Positions 52,028 to 61,905 of a DNA stretch of 64,000 nt are shown here, in pieces. Numbering within the stretch: position 1 is the first letter of the stretch; each line of letters opens with the position of its first letter. Position numbers and translations under genes: made by a program. Under the pieces are notes generated by a model. The model was not told where the DNA came from and did no database searches. It worked only from the letters and a program-made list of their open reading frames with translations. Source of the stretch: Tardiphaga alba (GTDB lineage: Bacteria; Pseudomonadota; Alphaproteobacteria; Rhizobiales; Xanthobacteraceae); contig NZ_CP036498.1 in assembly GCF_018279705.1 (NCBI RefSeq), positions 62,001-126,000 of the forward strand, given 5' to 3'.

Positions 52028-52618
52028 ATGGGCGCGCATGAAAGTATGGAGCACGCGGAGCATGCCGAGCATGCATCGGGCTCTAACAAGAAGATCGCAT
52101 TGCTGATTTCGCTGCTGGCGCTGTTTCTGGCGTTCTCGGAAACGCTCGGCAAGGGCGCGCAGACCGAATCGATCAGCAAGAACGTTGAAGCCTCGAATCT
52201 GTGGGCCTTCTTCCAGGCCAAGAGCGTCCGCCGCACCGTGGTGCAGGCGACCGCCGAACACGCCAGGCTCAGCATGGGCACGGTCGGCGACGAGGCCGCC
52301 AAGGCCGCGCTCGCCAAGCAGATCGACGACTGGAACAAGACGGCGCAGCGTTATCGCAACGAGCCGGAAACCGGGGAAGGCTCGGAACAGCTTGCCGCCC
52401 GCGCCAAGGAAGCCGAGCACAAGCGCGATCTCGCACTGGCCCGCTATCATCACTACGAAGTCGCGTCAGCCGCCTTCCAGATCGGGATCGTTCTGGCGTC
52501 AGCCACCATCATCACTGGCATGATCGTGCTGTCATGGGTCGCGGGTGTACTCGGTCTCGCCGGCCTCGCCTTCACTGCCATCGGCCTGTTTGCCCCGCAT
52601 GCGGTGCATTTGATGTAA
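52028..52618 (+). CDS. DUF4337 membrane protein
   Basis: A 196-residue protein of the DUF4337 family. It begins with a His/Glu-rich N-terminus (MEHAEHAEHA), then a first helix IALLISLLALFLAFSE (about 22-40), the conserved SISKNVEASNLWAFFQAKSV segment, a soluble helical part, and two C-terminal membrane helices (about 145-168 and 170-192). Function unknown. It starts only 15 nt after a palindromic repeat; the Shine-Dalgarno sequence gag lies within the repeat edge. Confidence 0.87.
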   Translation: MGAHESMEHAEHAEHASGSNKKIALLISLLALFLAFSETLGKGAQTESISKNVEASNLWAFFQAKSVRRTVVQATAEHARLSMGTVGDEAAKAALAKQIDDWNKTAQRYRNEPETGEGSEQLAARAKEAEHKRDLALARYHHYEVASAAFQIGIVLASATIITGMIVLSWVAGVLGLAGLAFTAIGLFAPHAVHLM

Positions 52619-52622
52619 CGTG

Positions 52623-53525
52623 CTACGCCGATGCGGTCTTGCACAGTTGCAGCACCGCATCGGCAAACTCTTGCGGTTTTTCCTGCGGGACATTGTGCCC
52701 GGCATCGGCAATCACGCGGCGCTCATAGGGGCCTGTGAAGTAGCGGCCGTGATTTTCTGAGCCCTTCACCGGTCCCACGCCGTCATCGGCACCATGCAGC
52801 ACGATCGTCGGAACACTGATCTTCGGCTGTGCCGAAAGGCGCTCCTCGACGAAATCATAACGGGGATCGCCGGCAACGCTCGCGGTGCGATGCATGTATG
52901 AATGCACGACGACATCGACAAAATCCTCATTGTCGAATGAGAGCGCCGAACGTGCGAAAGTCGCTTCGTCGAAATTCCAGGATGGCGACCACATCTTCCA
53001 GAGCAGCTTGCTGATGCCGGCGCGGTTCTGCACCAGACCGTTTCGACCGCGCTCGGTGTGGAAGTAATATTGGTACCACTGTCGCGCTTCCTGCTCCGGC
53101 GCGACCGGCATCAAAGCTTTGGTCAAATCCTGGATATTGTAACCGGTGCAACTGACGAGGCCACGCACGCGCTCCGGCCAAAGTGCGGAGACGACACAGG
53201 CTGCGCGGCCGCCCCAATCGTAGCCGGCGACGACGGCTTTCCCGATGCGCAGGGCATCCATGAAATCGAGCAGGTCCTGCCCGAGCGCGCCTTGCTGGCC
53301 GGAGCGGATCGTGTCCTTTGACAGAAACCGTGTCGGTCCATAACCACGCAGATAGGGCACGATGGTGCGAAAACCCGCATCGTTGATGAGCGCGACGGCA
53401 TCATCATAGCCACGGATATCGTAGGGAAAGCCGTGCAGCAGGATCACCGGAATGCCGGCGGCTGGCCCGCTGTGTTCATACGCGATGTCGAGCAGGGGAG
53501 TTCGGATACGTGCGAGCTCAGCCAA
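52623..53525 (-). CDS. alpha/beta hydrolase, epoxide/haloalkane hydrolase type
   Basis: A 300-residue alpha/beta-fold enzyme. Oxyanion motif HGFPYDIRGYD, nucleophile elbow AGYDWGGRAA (Asp, as in epoxide hydrolases and haloalkane dehalogenases), acid in VLHGADDGVGP, and His in DAGHNVPQEKP. The cap domain lies between about 130 and 220. The substrate is unknown. It converges on DUF4337 with a 4-nt gap. Confidence 0.85.
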   Translation of the reverse strand: MAELARIRTPLLDIAYEHSGPAAGIPVILLHGFPYDIRGYDDAVALINDAGFRTIVPYLRGYGPTRFLSKDTIRSGQQGALGQDLLDFMDALRIGKAVVAGYDWGGRAACVVSALWPERVRGLVSCTGYNIQDLTKALMPVAPEQEARQWYQYYFHTERGRNGLVQNRAGISKLLWKMWSPSWNFDEATFARSALSFDNEDFVDVVVHSYMHRTASVAGDPRYDFVEERLSAQPKISVPTIVLHGADDGVGPVKGSENHGRYFTGPYERRVIADAGHNVPQEKPQEFADAVLQLCKTASA

Positions 53526-53543
53526 ATCCGATCCCCTGTTGTC

Positions 53544-54074
53544 TCATCGCGGCGAATGCGCCCGATGGCGCAGCCGTTGAACGAAGCGCATCCAACGCGA
53601 CGATGGTCCGCGCAGCGATGCAATCATGGCCTTGATGCGCGACATGACGGGCGAGACGAAATCGCGCGCGCGCTGGCGAATATCGACGAGAAAGTTGAAG
53701 AGCTTACGAAACCAGCTGATCTGTAGCAGTTTGTCGCGCGTGACGTCGAAGGAAAACGCAAGCACGCCCATGCCGACGAATTTGGAAGCCACGATCAGGA
53801 TGATCGCGCTGATCCAGAGATGATGAGCAAGCAGATAGACTTCGGCGAATTTCAGCGGCACTAGAAGCAAGACGAGCGGTGCGAGGAAAACGAGCAGCGA
53901 AGGATAGGGCGAGAGCCTCGCCACCTTCTCGGCGCACCACGCCTTGAAGGCGCGCAGCGGAATGAGAGCAACGACGCGCGCAACCACCGGCTCGAGGTGA
54001 TCCCACAACCACGCTTCGATCAGGAAGATCAGAGCGAGCAAGAACCAAAGCGGCTGTAACGCGCGTCGCATCAT
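53544..54074 (-). CDS. conserved membrane protein of unknown function
   Basis: A 176-residue protein. Membrane segments lie about 8-30 (PLWFLLALIFLIEAWLW), 63-85 (LLVFLAPLVLLLVPLKF) and 92-115 (LWISAIILIVASKFVGMGV). A basic C-terminus (RIKAMIASLRGPSSRWMRFV) follows. ATG 54074 is chosen; earlier codons in frame run through a palindromic repeat. It resembles small bll-type hypothetical proteins of Bradyrhizobium relatives near lpdA. No function can be given. Confidence 0.72.
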   Translation of the reverse strand: MMRRALQPLWFLLALIFLIEAWLWDHLEPVVARVVALIPLRAFKAWCAEKVARLSPYPSLLVFLAPLVLLLVPLKFAEVYLLAHHLWISAIILIVASKFVGMGVLAFSFDVTRDKLLQISWFRKLFNFLVDIRQRARDFVSPVMSRIKAMIASLRGPSSRWMRFVQRLRHRAHSPR

Positions 54075-54107
54075 CAGCAGAGGTCTCCGCACCGGCACTT
54101 TTGGTTC

Positions 54108-54141
54108 AGAGCATGATCCCCGATTCTTGGGATCATGCTCT
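54108..54141. repeat. palindromic repeat gagcatgatc type (family D, copy 2)
   Basis: agagcatgatccc-cgattctt-gggatcatgctct, a perfect 13-bp inverted repeat between lpdA and the membrane protein gene. It could also act as a weak transcription end for lpdA. Confidence 0.78.
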
Positions 54142-54154
54142 GGCCGGCCGAGAC

Positions 54155-55558
54155 TCACATATGGATGGCGCGCTTACCCACCGCAAGCGCGGCTTCCTTG
54201 ACGGCTTCCGAACGGGTCGGATGGGCGTGGCAGGTGCGGGCCAGATCCTCGGCGGAACCGCCGAATTCCATCAGCACGCAGCATTCATGGATCATTTCGC
54301 CGGCTTCGCGGCCGATGATGTGAACGCCAAGCACGCGATCGGTCTTGGCATCGGACAGGATCTTCACGAACCCATCGGTGGTCTGGTTGACCTTGGAGCG
54401 GCCGTTCGCTGTGAAGGGGAACTTGCCGACAGTGTAGTTCACGCCGGCGGTCTTGAGTTCTTCCTCGGTCTTGCCGACCGCGGCGACTTCCGGCGTGGTG
54501 TAGACGACGCCCGGGATGACGTCATAGTTCACATGACCGGCCTGGCCGGCAAGGATCTCGGCGCAAGCGACGCCTTCGTCTTCCGCCTTGTGCGCGAGCA
54601 TCGGACCGGCGACGACGTCGCCGATAGCGTAGACGCCCTTCACATTGGTGGCGAAGTGATGGTCGATCTTGACGCGACCGCGCTCATCAAGCGCAACGCC
54701 GGCTTCCTGCAGGCCGAGACCGGCGGTGTAGGGCGTGCGGCCGATCGCGACGAGCACGATATCGGCTTCGAGCGATTCCGCAGCGCCGCCGGCAGCCGGT
54801 TCGATGTTTGCCTTCAGCACCTTGCCCGATGAATCGACGCCGGTCACCTTGGCGCCGAGCTTGAAGGTCATGCCCTGCTTCTCCAGCATGCGCTGGAACT
54901 GTTTTGCGACTTCACCATCCATGCCAGGCAGGATGCGGTCGAGGAATTCGACCACGGTGACCTGTGCGCCGAGGCGGCGCCACACCGAGCCGAGTTCGAG
55001 GCCGATCACGCCGGCGCCGACCACGATCAGCTTTTCCGGCACCTTCTCGAGCGACAGCGCGCCGGTGGACGACACGATACGCTTCTCGTCGATCTCGATG
55101 CCTTTCAGGTTGGCGACAGCCGAACCCGAAGCGATGACGATGTTCTTTGTTTCCAGCGTCTGGCTCTTGCCGTCAGCCCCGGCGACTTCGACCTTGCCGG
55201 TGCCGAGCACCTTGCCGGTGCCGGAGACGACATCGATCTTGTTCTTCTTCATCAGGAATTCGACGCCCTTGACGTTGCCGTCGATGCCCTGCTGCTTGAA
55301 GTTCATCAGCGCGGGGAGATCGAGCTCGGGCTTAGACACCTTGATGCCCATCTTTCCGAAGGAATGACCGGCTTCCTCGAACAGCTCCGATGAATACAGC
55401 AGCGCCTTCGACGGCATACAGCCGACATTCAGACAGGTGCCACCCAGCGTGCTGTTCTTCTCGACGACGGCGACCTTCATGCCGAGCTGTGCAGCGCGGA
55501 TCGCGCAAACATAGCCGCCGGGGCCGGTGCCGATGACGACGAGATCGTAAGTAGCCAT
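54155..55558 (-). CDS. lpdA: dihydrolipoyl dehydrogenase
   Basis: A 467-residue FAD disulfide oxidoreductase, E3 of 2-oxoglutarate dehydrogenase. N-terminal [13 protein letters not shown] for FAD, redox disulfide Cys42/Cys47 ([15 protein letters not shown]), NAD-binding [17 protein letters not shown], second FAD motif [20 protein letters not shown], and the C-terminal His-Glu pair in [10 protein letters not shown]. Last gene of sucA-sucB-SDR-lpdA. Confidence 0.97.
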   Translation of the reverse strand: MATYDLVVIGTGPGGYVCAIRAAQLGMKVAVVEKNSTLGGTCLNVGCMPSKALLYSSELFEEAGHSFGKMGIKVSKPELDLPALMNFKQQGIDGNVKGVEFLMKKNKIDVVSGTGKVLGTGKVEVAGADGKSQTLETKNIVIASGSAVANLKGIEIDEKRIVSSTGALSLEKVPEKLIVVGAGVIGLELGSVWRRLGAQVTVVEFLDRILPGMDGEVAKQFQRMLEKQGMTFKLGAKVTGVDSSGKVLKANIEPAAGGAAESLEADIVLVAIGRTPYTAGLGLQEAGVALDERGRVKIDHHFATNVKGVYAIGDVVAGPMLAHKAEDEGVACAEILAGQAGHVNYDVIPGVVYTTPEVAAVGKTEEELKTAGVNYTVGKFPFTANGRSKVNQTTDGFVKILSDAKTDRVLGVHIIGREAGEMIHECCVLMEFGGSAEDLARTCHAHPTRSEAVKEAALAVGKRAIHM

Positions 55559-55609
55559 GATGAAGTCCTGTGGTGCTTGGAAGTAAAGTTGATGTGGGGT
55601 GTCGAGGTC

Positions 55610-56365
55610 CTAACGGCCACCCGACACGTCGAGAATGGATGACGTGACGTAAGACGCGTCGTCGGACAAAAGCCAGACGATCGCATTGGCGATTTCATCG
55701 GCGGTGCCGACACGCTTCATCGGCACGTGAACACTGAGGCGATGCGCACGATCTGGCTCGCCGCCTGACGCGTGGATTTCGGTATCGATCAGGCCCGGAC
55801 GGATGCCGACGACACGAATGCCCTCGGTTGCGACTTCCTGGCTCAGACCGACCGTGAATGTATCGATGGCGCCCTTCGACGCCGCGTAGTCAACATAGGT
55901 ATTCGCAGAGCCGAGTTTCGCAGCGACCGATGACAGGTTGACGATGACGCCGCCTTTGCCGCCATGCTTGGTGGACATGCGCTTCACCGCTTCGCGAGCG
56001 CACAGAAAGCTGCCGGTGACATTCACCGCCATCATGCGGTTGATGCGTTCGGCGGTCATGTCCTCGACACGGATGGTCGGACCGACGATGCCGGCGTTGT
56101 TGATGAGCGCGCCGAGCGGGCCGAAGGCGTCTGCGGCCTTGAACAGCGCGAGAATGTCGGCCTCGGAGCCGACATCGCATTTTACGGCGATGGCTTTGCC
56201 ATTGGTGGCTTCGATCTGGGAAACGACATCGTTCGCGGCAGCTTCGTTTGTCGCATAGGCGACGACCACCTTAAAGCCCTGCGCGGCGGCCTTAAGAGCA
56301 GCAGCACGGCCAATACCGCGGCTGCCGCCGGTGATGATGACGACGCTGTCGTTACGAGCAGTCAT
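55610..56365 (-). CDS. SDR family NAD(P)-dependent oxidoreductase
   Basis: A 251-residue classical short-chain dehydrogenase. TGGSRGIGRA cofactor motif, NNAGIVGP, catalytic Ser (NLSSVAAKLG) and YVDYAASKGA (Tyr-x-x-x-Lys), and the C-terminal GIRPGLIDTEIH, then ILDVSGGR. Asn in MMAVNVTGSF completes the tetrad. The substrate is unknown. It lies between sucB and lpdA; a repeat separates it from sucB but it is only 51 nt from lpdA. A link to the dehydrogenase complex is possible but unproved. Confidence 0.9.
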   Translation of the reverse strand: MTARNDSVVIITGGSRGIGRAAALKAAAQGFKVVVAYATNEAAANDVVSQIEATNGKAIAVKCDVGSEADILALFKAADAFGPLGALINNAGIVGPTIRVEDMTAERINRMMAVNVTGSFLCAREAVKRMSTKHGGKGGVIVNLSSVAAKLGSANTYVDYAASKGAIDTFTVGLSQEVATEGIRVVGIRPGLIDTEIHASGGEPDRAHRLSVHVPMKRVGTADEIANAIVWLLSDDASYVTSSILDVSGGR

Positions 56366-56392
56366 GAAGCACCGGCCTTTCGTCTTTAGCTC

Positions 56393-56481
56393 CGTCATGC
56401 CCGGGCTTGTCCCGGGCATCTACGTCTTTGTTGTCAGTGACAGAGAAGGCGTGGATGGCCGGGACAAGCCCGGCCATGACG
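56393..56481. repeat. palindromic repeat pair (family A, copy 4)
   Basis: cgtcatgcccgggcttgtcc-cgggcatctacg faces gcgtggatggccgggacaag-cccggccatgacg. It fills the gap between sucB and the SDR gene. Confidence 0.87.
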
Positions 56482-56491
56482 ATGTTTTTCC

Positions 56492-57733
56492 TCAGAGATC
56501 CAAAACGAGACGGGCCGGATCTTCCAGGCTTTCCTTGACGCGAACCAGGAAGGTCACGGCTTCCTTGCCGTCGATCACGCGGTGATCGTAGCTGAGCGCC
56601 AGATACATCATCGGGCGGATCTCGATCTTGCCGCCGACCACGACCGGACGTTCCTGGATCTTGTGCATGCCGAGAATGCCGGCCTGCGGGGCGTTCAGGA
56701 TCGGGGTCGACATCAGCGAGCCGTAGATGCCGCCATTGGTGATGGTGAAGGTGCCGCCCTGCATTTCGTCGATCTTGAGCTGGCCGTCACGGGCACGACG
56801 ACCGAAGTCGGCAATGTCCTTCTCGATCTGCGAGATCGACTTCGAGTCGCATTCGCGCACGACCGGGACCACGAGGCCCTTGTCGGTGCCGACGGCGACG
56901 CCGACGTGATAGTAGTTCTTGTAGATGATGTCGCTGCCGTCGATCTCGGCATTGACGGCCGGAATGTCCTTCAGCGCCTGCACGCAGGCCTTGGTGAAGA
57001 AGCCCATGAAGCCGAGCTTGTTGCCGTGCTTCTTCTCGAACACATCCTTGTACTGCGAACGCAGAGCCATCACCGCGGTCATGTCGACCTCGTTGAAGGT
57101 GGTGAGCATTGCAGCGGTGTTCTGCACGTCCTTGAGGCGGCGGGCGATGGTCTGACGCAGGCGCGTCATCTTCACGCGCTCTTCGCGCGAGGCATCGTCG
57201 GCAGGCGATGCTGCGCGCATCTGGACGCCAGCAGCTGGCGCGCTCACCGGGGTCGGCGACGACGCGGCCTTTTCGATCGCGGCGAGCATGTCGCCCTTGG
57301 TCACGCGGCCATCCTTGCCGGTGCCGGCGACGCCGGCGGCATCGACGCCGCTCTCGGCCGAGAGCTTGCGCACCGACGGAGCCTGCGGCGTATCGGCAGC
57401 GAGCGTTTTTGACGGCGCGGCGGCAGCGGCAGCCGGAGCAGCAGCTGGTGCCGGAGCTTCAGCCTTCGGAGCGGCAGCAACCGGCTTGGCACCGGCAGCG
57501 CCATCGGCGATCTGGCCGAGCAGCGCGCCGACGGCGACGGTCTCGCCATCCTTGGCCACGATCTCGCTGAGCGTACCGGCGGACGGTGCCGGCACTTCGA
57601 TGGTGACCTTGTCGGTCTCGAGTTCAACCAACGGCTCGTCGACGGCAACCGCATCACCGGCTTTCTTGAACCAGCGGCCGATGGTGGCTTCGGTCACGGA
57701 CTCGCCGAGCGTGGGAACGCGAATTTCAGTCAT
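56492..57733 (-). CDS. sucB: 2-oxoglutarate dehydrogenase E2, dihydrolipoyl succinyltransferase
   Basis: A 413-residue E2 core. A single lipoyl domain (1-80) has Lys42 in ETDKVTIE. An Ala/Pro-rich linker leads to the E3/E1-binding domain (about 117-152, [18 protein letters not shown]). The C-terminal catalytic domain has [17 protein letters not shown] with the active His and Asp. Follows sucA after 151 nt. Confidence 0.97.
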   Translation of the reverse strand: MTEIRVPTLGESVTEATIGRWFKKAGDAVAVDEPLVELETDKVTIEVPAPSAGTLSEIVAKDGETVAVGALLGQIADGAAGAKPVAAAPKAEAPAPAAAPAAAAAAPSKTLAADTPQAPSVRKLSAESGVDAAGVAGTGKDGRVTKGDMLAAIEKAASSPTPVSAPAAGVQMRAASPADDASREERVKMTRLRQTIARRLKDVQNTAAMLTTFNEVDMTAVMALRSQYKDVFEKKHGNKLGFMGFFTKACVQALKDIPAVNAEIDGSDIIYKNYYHVGVAVGTDKGLVVPVVRECDSKSISQIEKDIADFGRRARDGQLKIDEMQGGTFTITNGGIYGSLMSTPILNAPQAGILGMHKIQERPVVVGGKIEIRPMMYLALSYDHRVIDGKEAVTFLVRVKESLEDPARLVLDL

Positions 57734-57841
57734 GGTCAGCTTCCTGTTGCGTGCGGCCGGATGATCCGATCCGGAGGTCTTTTTGGATCGATCAGGCCGG
57801 AAAGAGGTCGAAGTCTAGATTTCAAATAAGACGGGTGCGCG

Positions 57842-57867
57842 AATGCCCCGCTGGAAAGCGGGGCATT
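57842..57867 (-). other. hairpin in the sucA-sucB intergenic region
   Basis: aatgccccgc-tttcca-gcggggcatt is a perfect 10-bp stem 18 nt after the sucA stop. No T-run follows, so it is more likely an mRNA processing or stability element than a terminator. Confidence 0.55.
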
Positions 57868-57884
57868 GCGGTGACGAAAATGAC

Positions 57885-60818
57885 TTAGCCGAGCGCCTCG
57901 TCGAGGAACGCCTTGAGCTGGGCGAGATGCTTGGACATCAAACCGGTCGCGGTGGCAGCCGACGCCGCACGGCCCGCGTAACGCGGACGCTTGTGGGTGG
58001 CGTTGATCTGGTTGAGCACCCATTCGAGATACGGCTCGATGAAGTGCCAGCCGCCCATGTTGCGCGGCTCTTCCTGGCACCAGACGAATTCCGCACCCTT
58101 GAAGCGGGTGAGCTCCTGCACCAGCGTCTTCAGCGGCACCGGATAGAGCTGCTCGATGCGCAGCAGATAGACGTCGTCGATGCCGCGCTTCTCGCGCTCT
58201 TCGAACAGGTCGTAATAGACCTTGCCCGAGCAGAGCACGACGCGACGGATCTTGTTGTCGGGCTGCAGCTTGTCGGCATCGTCGAACAGCACGCGGTGGA
58301 ACGAGGAACCGGCGCCGAGTTCGTCGAGCTTCGACACCGCACGCTTGTGGCGCAGCAGCGACTTCGGCGTCATCACGATCAGCGGCTTGCGAATCTCGCG
58401 CTTCAGCTGGCGGCGCAGCATGTGGAAGTAGTTGGCCGGGGTCGTCGGATTGACCACCTGCATGTTGTCTTCCGCGCACATCTGCAGGAAGCGCTCGAGG
58501 CGGGCCGAGGAGTGCTCGGGGCCCTGGCCTTCATAGCCATGCGGCAGCAGGCAGACGAGGCCCGACATGCGCAGCCACTTGCGTTCGCCCGAGGAGATGA
58601 ACTGGTCGAACACCACCTGCGCGCCATTGGCGAAGTCGCCGAACTGCGCTTCCCACAGGCCGAGCGTATTCGGCTCGGCGAGCGAGTAGCCATATTCGAA
58701 GCCAAGCACGGCTTCTTCCGACAGCAGCGAGTTGATGACCTCGTAGCGGCCCTGCTTTTCGCTGAGGTGATTGAACGCCGTGTAGCGGCTTTCGTCTTCC
58801 TGATCGAACCAGACCGAATGACGCTGCGAGAAGGTGCCGCGCTCGGAGTCCTGGCCGGACAGGCGGATGTGGTGGCCTTCTTCCATCAGCGAGCAGAAGG
58901 CCAGCGCTTCACCGGTCGCCCAGTCGATGCCTTCGCCCGACGAGATCGCCTTGGCGCGCGCGTCGAGGAAACGCTGCACCGTGCGGTGGATGCGGAAACC
59001 GTCCGGCACGGCAGTGATCTTGGTGCCGATCTCGCGCAGGGTTGCGACATCGACGCCGGTGACGCCGCGACGCGGCTCTTCGTCTTCACCCGCGATCTTG
59101 AGGCCGGACCACTTGCCGTCCATCCAGTCGGCCTTGTTCGGCTTGTAGCTGGTGCCGGCTTCGAGCTCGGTGTCGAGCTTGGAGCGCCAATCGGCCTTCG
59201 CCTGGTCGAAGTCGGCCTGGCTGATCACGTTCTCGGCGATCAGGCGCTTGGAATAGAGATCCAGCGTGGTCTGGTGTGCGCCGATCTTCTTGTACATCAC
59301 CGGCTGGGTGAATGCCGGCTCGTCGCCTTCGTTATGGCCGTGGCGGCGATAGCAGAACATGTCGATGACGACAGGCTTGCGGAACTTCTGGCGGAATTCG
59401 ATGGCGATCTTGGCCGCGAACACGACGGCTTCCGGATCGTCGCCGTTCACGTGGAAGATCGGCGCGTCGATCATCTTCGCCACATCCGACGGATAGGGCG
59501 ACGAACGCGAATAGCGCGGATAGGTGGTGAAGCCGATCTGGTTGTTCACGATGAAGTGGATCGAACCGCCGGTGCGGTAGCCCTTCAGATCCGACAGCGC
59601 GAAACATTCGGCGACGACGCCCTGGCCCGCGAAGGCCGCGTCGCCATGCATCAGCACGGGGAGAACCGAAATGCGCTCTTCCGGCGGATCGCCCCACTGG
59701 TCCTGCTTGGCGCGCACCTTGCCGAGCACGACCGGATCGACGATTTCGAGATGCGACGGGTTGGCCGTCAGCGACAGATGGATCTTGTTGTTGTCGAACT
59801 CGCGATCCGACGACGCACCGAGGTGATACTTGACGTCGCCCGAACCTTCGACTTCGTCGGGGTTCGCCGAGCCGCCCTTGAATTCGTGGAACAGCGCGCG
59901 GTGCGGCTTGCCCATCACCTGGGTCAGCACGTTGAGGCGGCCACGATGCGGCATGCCGACAACGATTTCCTTCACGCCGAGGCTGCCACCACGCTTGATG
60001 ATCTGCTCGAGCGCCGGGATCAGCGATTCACCGCCGTCGAGGCCGAAGCGCTTGGTGCCGGTGAACTTGACGTCGCAGAACTTCTCGAAGCCATCGGCTT
60101 CGATCAGCTTCATCAGGATGGCGCGGCGGCCTTCCGGCGTGAACGAGATTTCCTTGTCCGGACCTTCGATGCGTTCCTGGATCCAGGCCTTCTGGGCCGG
60201 ATTCGAGATGTGCATGAATTCGACGCCGAGCGTCTGGCAGTAGGTGCGCTGAAGAATCGCGACGATCTCGCGCAGCGAGCCGTATTCGAGGCCGATGACG
60301 TTATCGATGAAGATCTTGCGGTCGTAGTCGGCCTCGGTGAAGCCGTAGGACTTCGGATCTAGCTCCTCGTGATCCTTGACGCCTTCGATGCCGAGCGGAT
60401 CGAGATTGGCGTGGAAGTGGCCGCGCATGCGGTAGGCGCGGATCAGCATGAGCGCGCGCACCGAGTCGCGCGTCGCCTGGATAAGGTCACCGACCGGGAC
60501 CTTGTCGCCCTTCTCGGCCTTGGCGGCGAGCTTGGCGCCGACGGCCTTCTCCACCTTGGCCCAGTTGCCATCCAGTGCATGGGTGAGATCGTCAGCCGGA
60601 GAAACCGGCCAGTTGGCCTTTTCCCAGGACGGGCCGGCGGCATTCTGCTGCACGTCGGCGGGGGCATCCTTCAGGCTCTTGAAGAACTCCTGCCACTCGG
60701 CATCGACCGAGGAGGGATCCTTCTGAAAGCGTGCATAGAGATCGTCGATGTAAGTAGCGTTGGCGCCCTGGAGAAATGAAGAGAGGGCAAAGGCGGCGTT
60801 CGCGTCCTGGCGAGACAT
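57885..60818 (-). CDS. sucA: 2-oxoglutarate dehydrogenase E1
   Basis: A 977-residue thiamine-diphosphate-dependent E1 that decarboxylates 2-oxoglutarate. N-terminal E2-binding helix (SFLQGANATYIDDLYARFQ), the TPP/active-site blocks VVGMPHRGRLNVL, GDVKYHLGASSDRE, HGDAAFAGQGVVAECF and VYKKIGAHQTTL-like region, and the late QEEPRNMGGWHFIEPYL block. ATG 60818 is used; in-frame upstream codons lack support. Head of the sucA-sucB-SDR-lpdA cluster. Confidence 0.97.
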   Translation of the reverse strand: MSRQDANAAFALSSFLQGANATYIDDLYARFQKDPSSVDAEWQEFFKSLKDAPADVQQNAAGPSWEKANWPVSPADDLTHALDGNWAKVEKAVGAKLAAKAEKGDKVPVGDLIQATRDSVRALMLIRAYRMRGHFHANLDPLGIEGVKDHEELDPKSYGFTEADYDRKIFIDNVIGLEYGSLREIVAILQRTYCQTLGVEFMHISNPAQKAWIQERIEGPDKEISFTPEGRRAILMKLIEADGFEKFCDVKFTGTKRFGLDGGESLIPALEQIIKRGGSLGVKEIVVGMPHRGRLNVLTQVMGKPHRALFHEFKGGSANPDEVEGSGDVKYHLGASSDREFDNNKIHLSLTANPSHLEIVDPVVLGKVRAKQDQWGDPPEERISVLPVLMHGDAAFAGQGVVAECFALSDLKGYRTGGSIHFIVNNQIGFTTYPRYSRSSPYPSDVAKMIDAPIFHVNGDDPEAVVFAAKIAIEFRQKFRKPVVIDMFCYRRHGHNEGDEPAFTQPVMYKKIGAHQTTLDLYSKRLIAENVISQADFDQAKADWRSKLDTELEAGTSYKPNKADWMDGKWSGLKIAGEDEEPRRGVTGVDVATLREIGTKITAVPDGFRIHRTVQRFLDARAKAISSGEGIDWATGEALAFCSLMEEGHHIRLSGQDSERGTFSQRHSVWFDQEDESRYTAFNHLSEKQGRYEVINSLLSEEAVLGFEYGYSLAEPNTLGLWEAQFGDFANGAQVVFDQFISSGERKWLRMSGLVCLLPHGYEGQGPEHSSARLERFLQMCAEDNMQVVNPTTPANYFHMLRRQLKREIRKPLIVMTPKSLLRHKRAVSKLDELGAGSSFHRVLFDDADKLQPDNKIRRVVLCSGKVYYDLFEEREKRGIDDVYLLRIEQLYPVPLKTLVQELTRFKGAEFVWCQEEPRNMGGWHFIEPYLEWVLNQINATHKRPRYAGRAASAATATGLMSKHLAQLKAFLDEALG

Positions 60819-60933
60819 TCTGGCGTCCTGAATTTTTCTAGTCGCGCGGCATTTCGGGCGAGGATTTGGCCCCAATACGGGCCGAACCATATGCGGCGAA
60901 CTTCTAACCTATCTAGTTTTAAAGTTCGCGTTA

Positions 60934-60962
60934 AAAACACGAAGAACTGAACAATTCGTCAA
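60934..60962 (-). promoter_or_regulatory. possible sucA promoter
   Basis: On the minus strand TTGACG (60962-60957) is followed after 17 nt by tgtttt and ttaacg, about 120 nt before the sucA ATG. The -35 is good, the -10 weak. Confidence 0.3.
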
Positions 60963-60999
60963 TTCTATGTGCATCGTGATTTCGCTGAATAAACCGCAA

Positions 61000-61671
61000 C
61001 TATTCGACGACACTAAGGTCTTCCTTCGCCAATGCAGCAGCGCCGCCCTGGAGAACGACCGTTCTCTTGCGCTTCGGCTTGGCGGGGCCGCAGGCGGCAT
61101 CGAGCAAGGCCTTTGCGGCCTGGTCTGCAGCGTCGGCAACGCTCGGGTCGCGCGTCACCATTGCGGCGACGATCGCGCCGTCCATCAACAGGCCGATTTG
61201 ATGCGCGAGGGCATCCGGCCGAGCCGCACCCGCGGCGCCGGCGAGTTCGCCTATGCGCTTGAGAACAAAGGTTTTATGCTGAATTGTGAGGTCCCGCAGC
61301 CGGGTCTCATCTTTAGGGTGCTCGCCGACCGCGTTGATGAAAACGCAGCCCGTATAGCTCTCTTCACCGAACCATTTTTTCAGCGCCGGAAAGATCGCAT
61401 CGAGTTTCTCGCGCGGTGCGGAGGGTGTCTCGATGGCACCGAGAAACCAGGAGCGCCAGCTCTTGCCCTCGGTCTCGAGCACGGCTTCCACCAGATCTCC
61501 CTTTGATTTGAAGATCTTGTAGAGCGTCGTCTTGGCCGTCCCGGCCTCAGCCACGATGGCGTCGATGCCGGTGGCGTTGATACCGTTTTTGCAGAACAGC
61601 CGCGTGGCCGCGTCCATCAACCGGTCACGCGGCGTGGTCTTTTCGGCGTCCTGAGGCATTGCAGCGGTCAT
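61000..61671 (-). CDS. TetR/AcrR family regulator
   Basis: A 223-residue repressor-type regulator. N-terminal HTH (about 14-60; RLMDAATRLFCKNGINATGI, then AGTAKTTLYKIFKSKGDL). The ligand domain is large, with a single Cys in ESYTGCVFINAVGEHP and a Lys/Arg-rich C-terminus. The gene is divergent from the OsmC gene, and a perfect inverted repeat lies between them. It probably represses the OsmC-flavoprotein-rhodanese genes and itself until an unknown ligand or oxidant is present. Confidence 0.9.
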   Translation of the reverse strand: MTAAMPQDAEKTTPRDRLMDAATRLFCKNGINATGIDAIVAEAGTAKTTLYKIFKSKGDLVEAVLETEGKSWRSWFLGAIETPSAPREKLDAIFPALKKWFGEESYTGCVFINAVGEHPKDETRLRDLTIQHKTFVLKRIGELAGAAGAARPDALAHQIGLLMDGAIVAAMVTRDPSVADAADQAAKALLDAACGPAKPKRKRTVVLQGGAAALAKEDLSVVE

Positions 61672-61867
61672 TACCGCGTCAATATGACATGCCCCGGCCC
61701 GACTGCAAGCGAGGCACGGGCGACCTGATCAAGATTCGAGCGTTTGGCGGATGAATCGGCAGTGATGACCGCTGATTGGGCAGGGGCGTTGAGGCCATAA
61801 CCTCCACAACCCATTGAAAACATTGACCTCGGCTTGGACCGTGCCGTTGGCACGCATCGTGCAAAGC

Positions 61868-61883
61868 TACAGACCGTTCTGTA
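61868..61883. promoter_or_regulatory. palindromic operator between tetR-type gene and osmC-type gene
   Basis: TACAGA-ccgt-TCTGTA, a perfect 6-bp inverted repeat with a 4-bp spacer, typical of TetR-family operators. It lies 23 nt before the OsmC ATG, over the likely transcription start. Confidence 0.7.
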
Positions 61884-61905
61884 TCTTTCTCGAAGGGAGA
61901 CGTCC

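Noticed and set aside
57843..60362. 839-codon open frame opposite sucA
   Set aside because: Shadow of a strongly conserved gene; typical codon-bias artefact in high-GC DNA.
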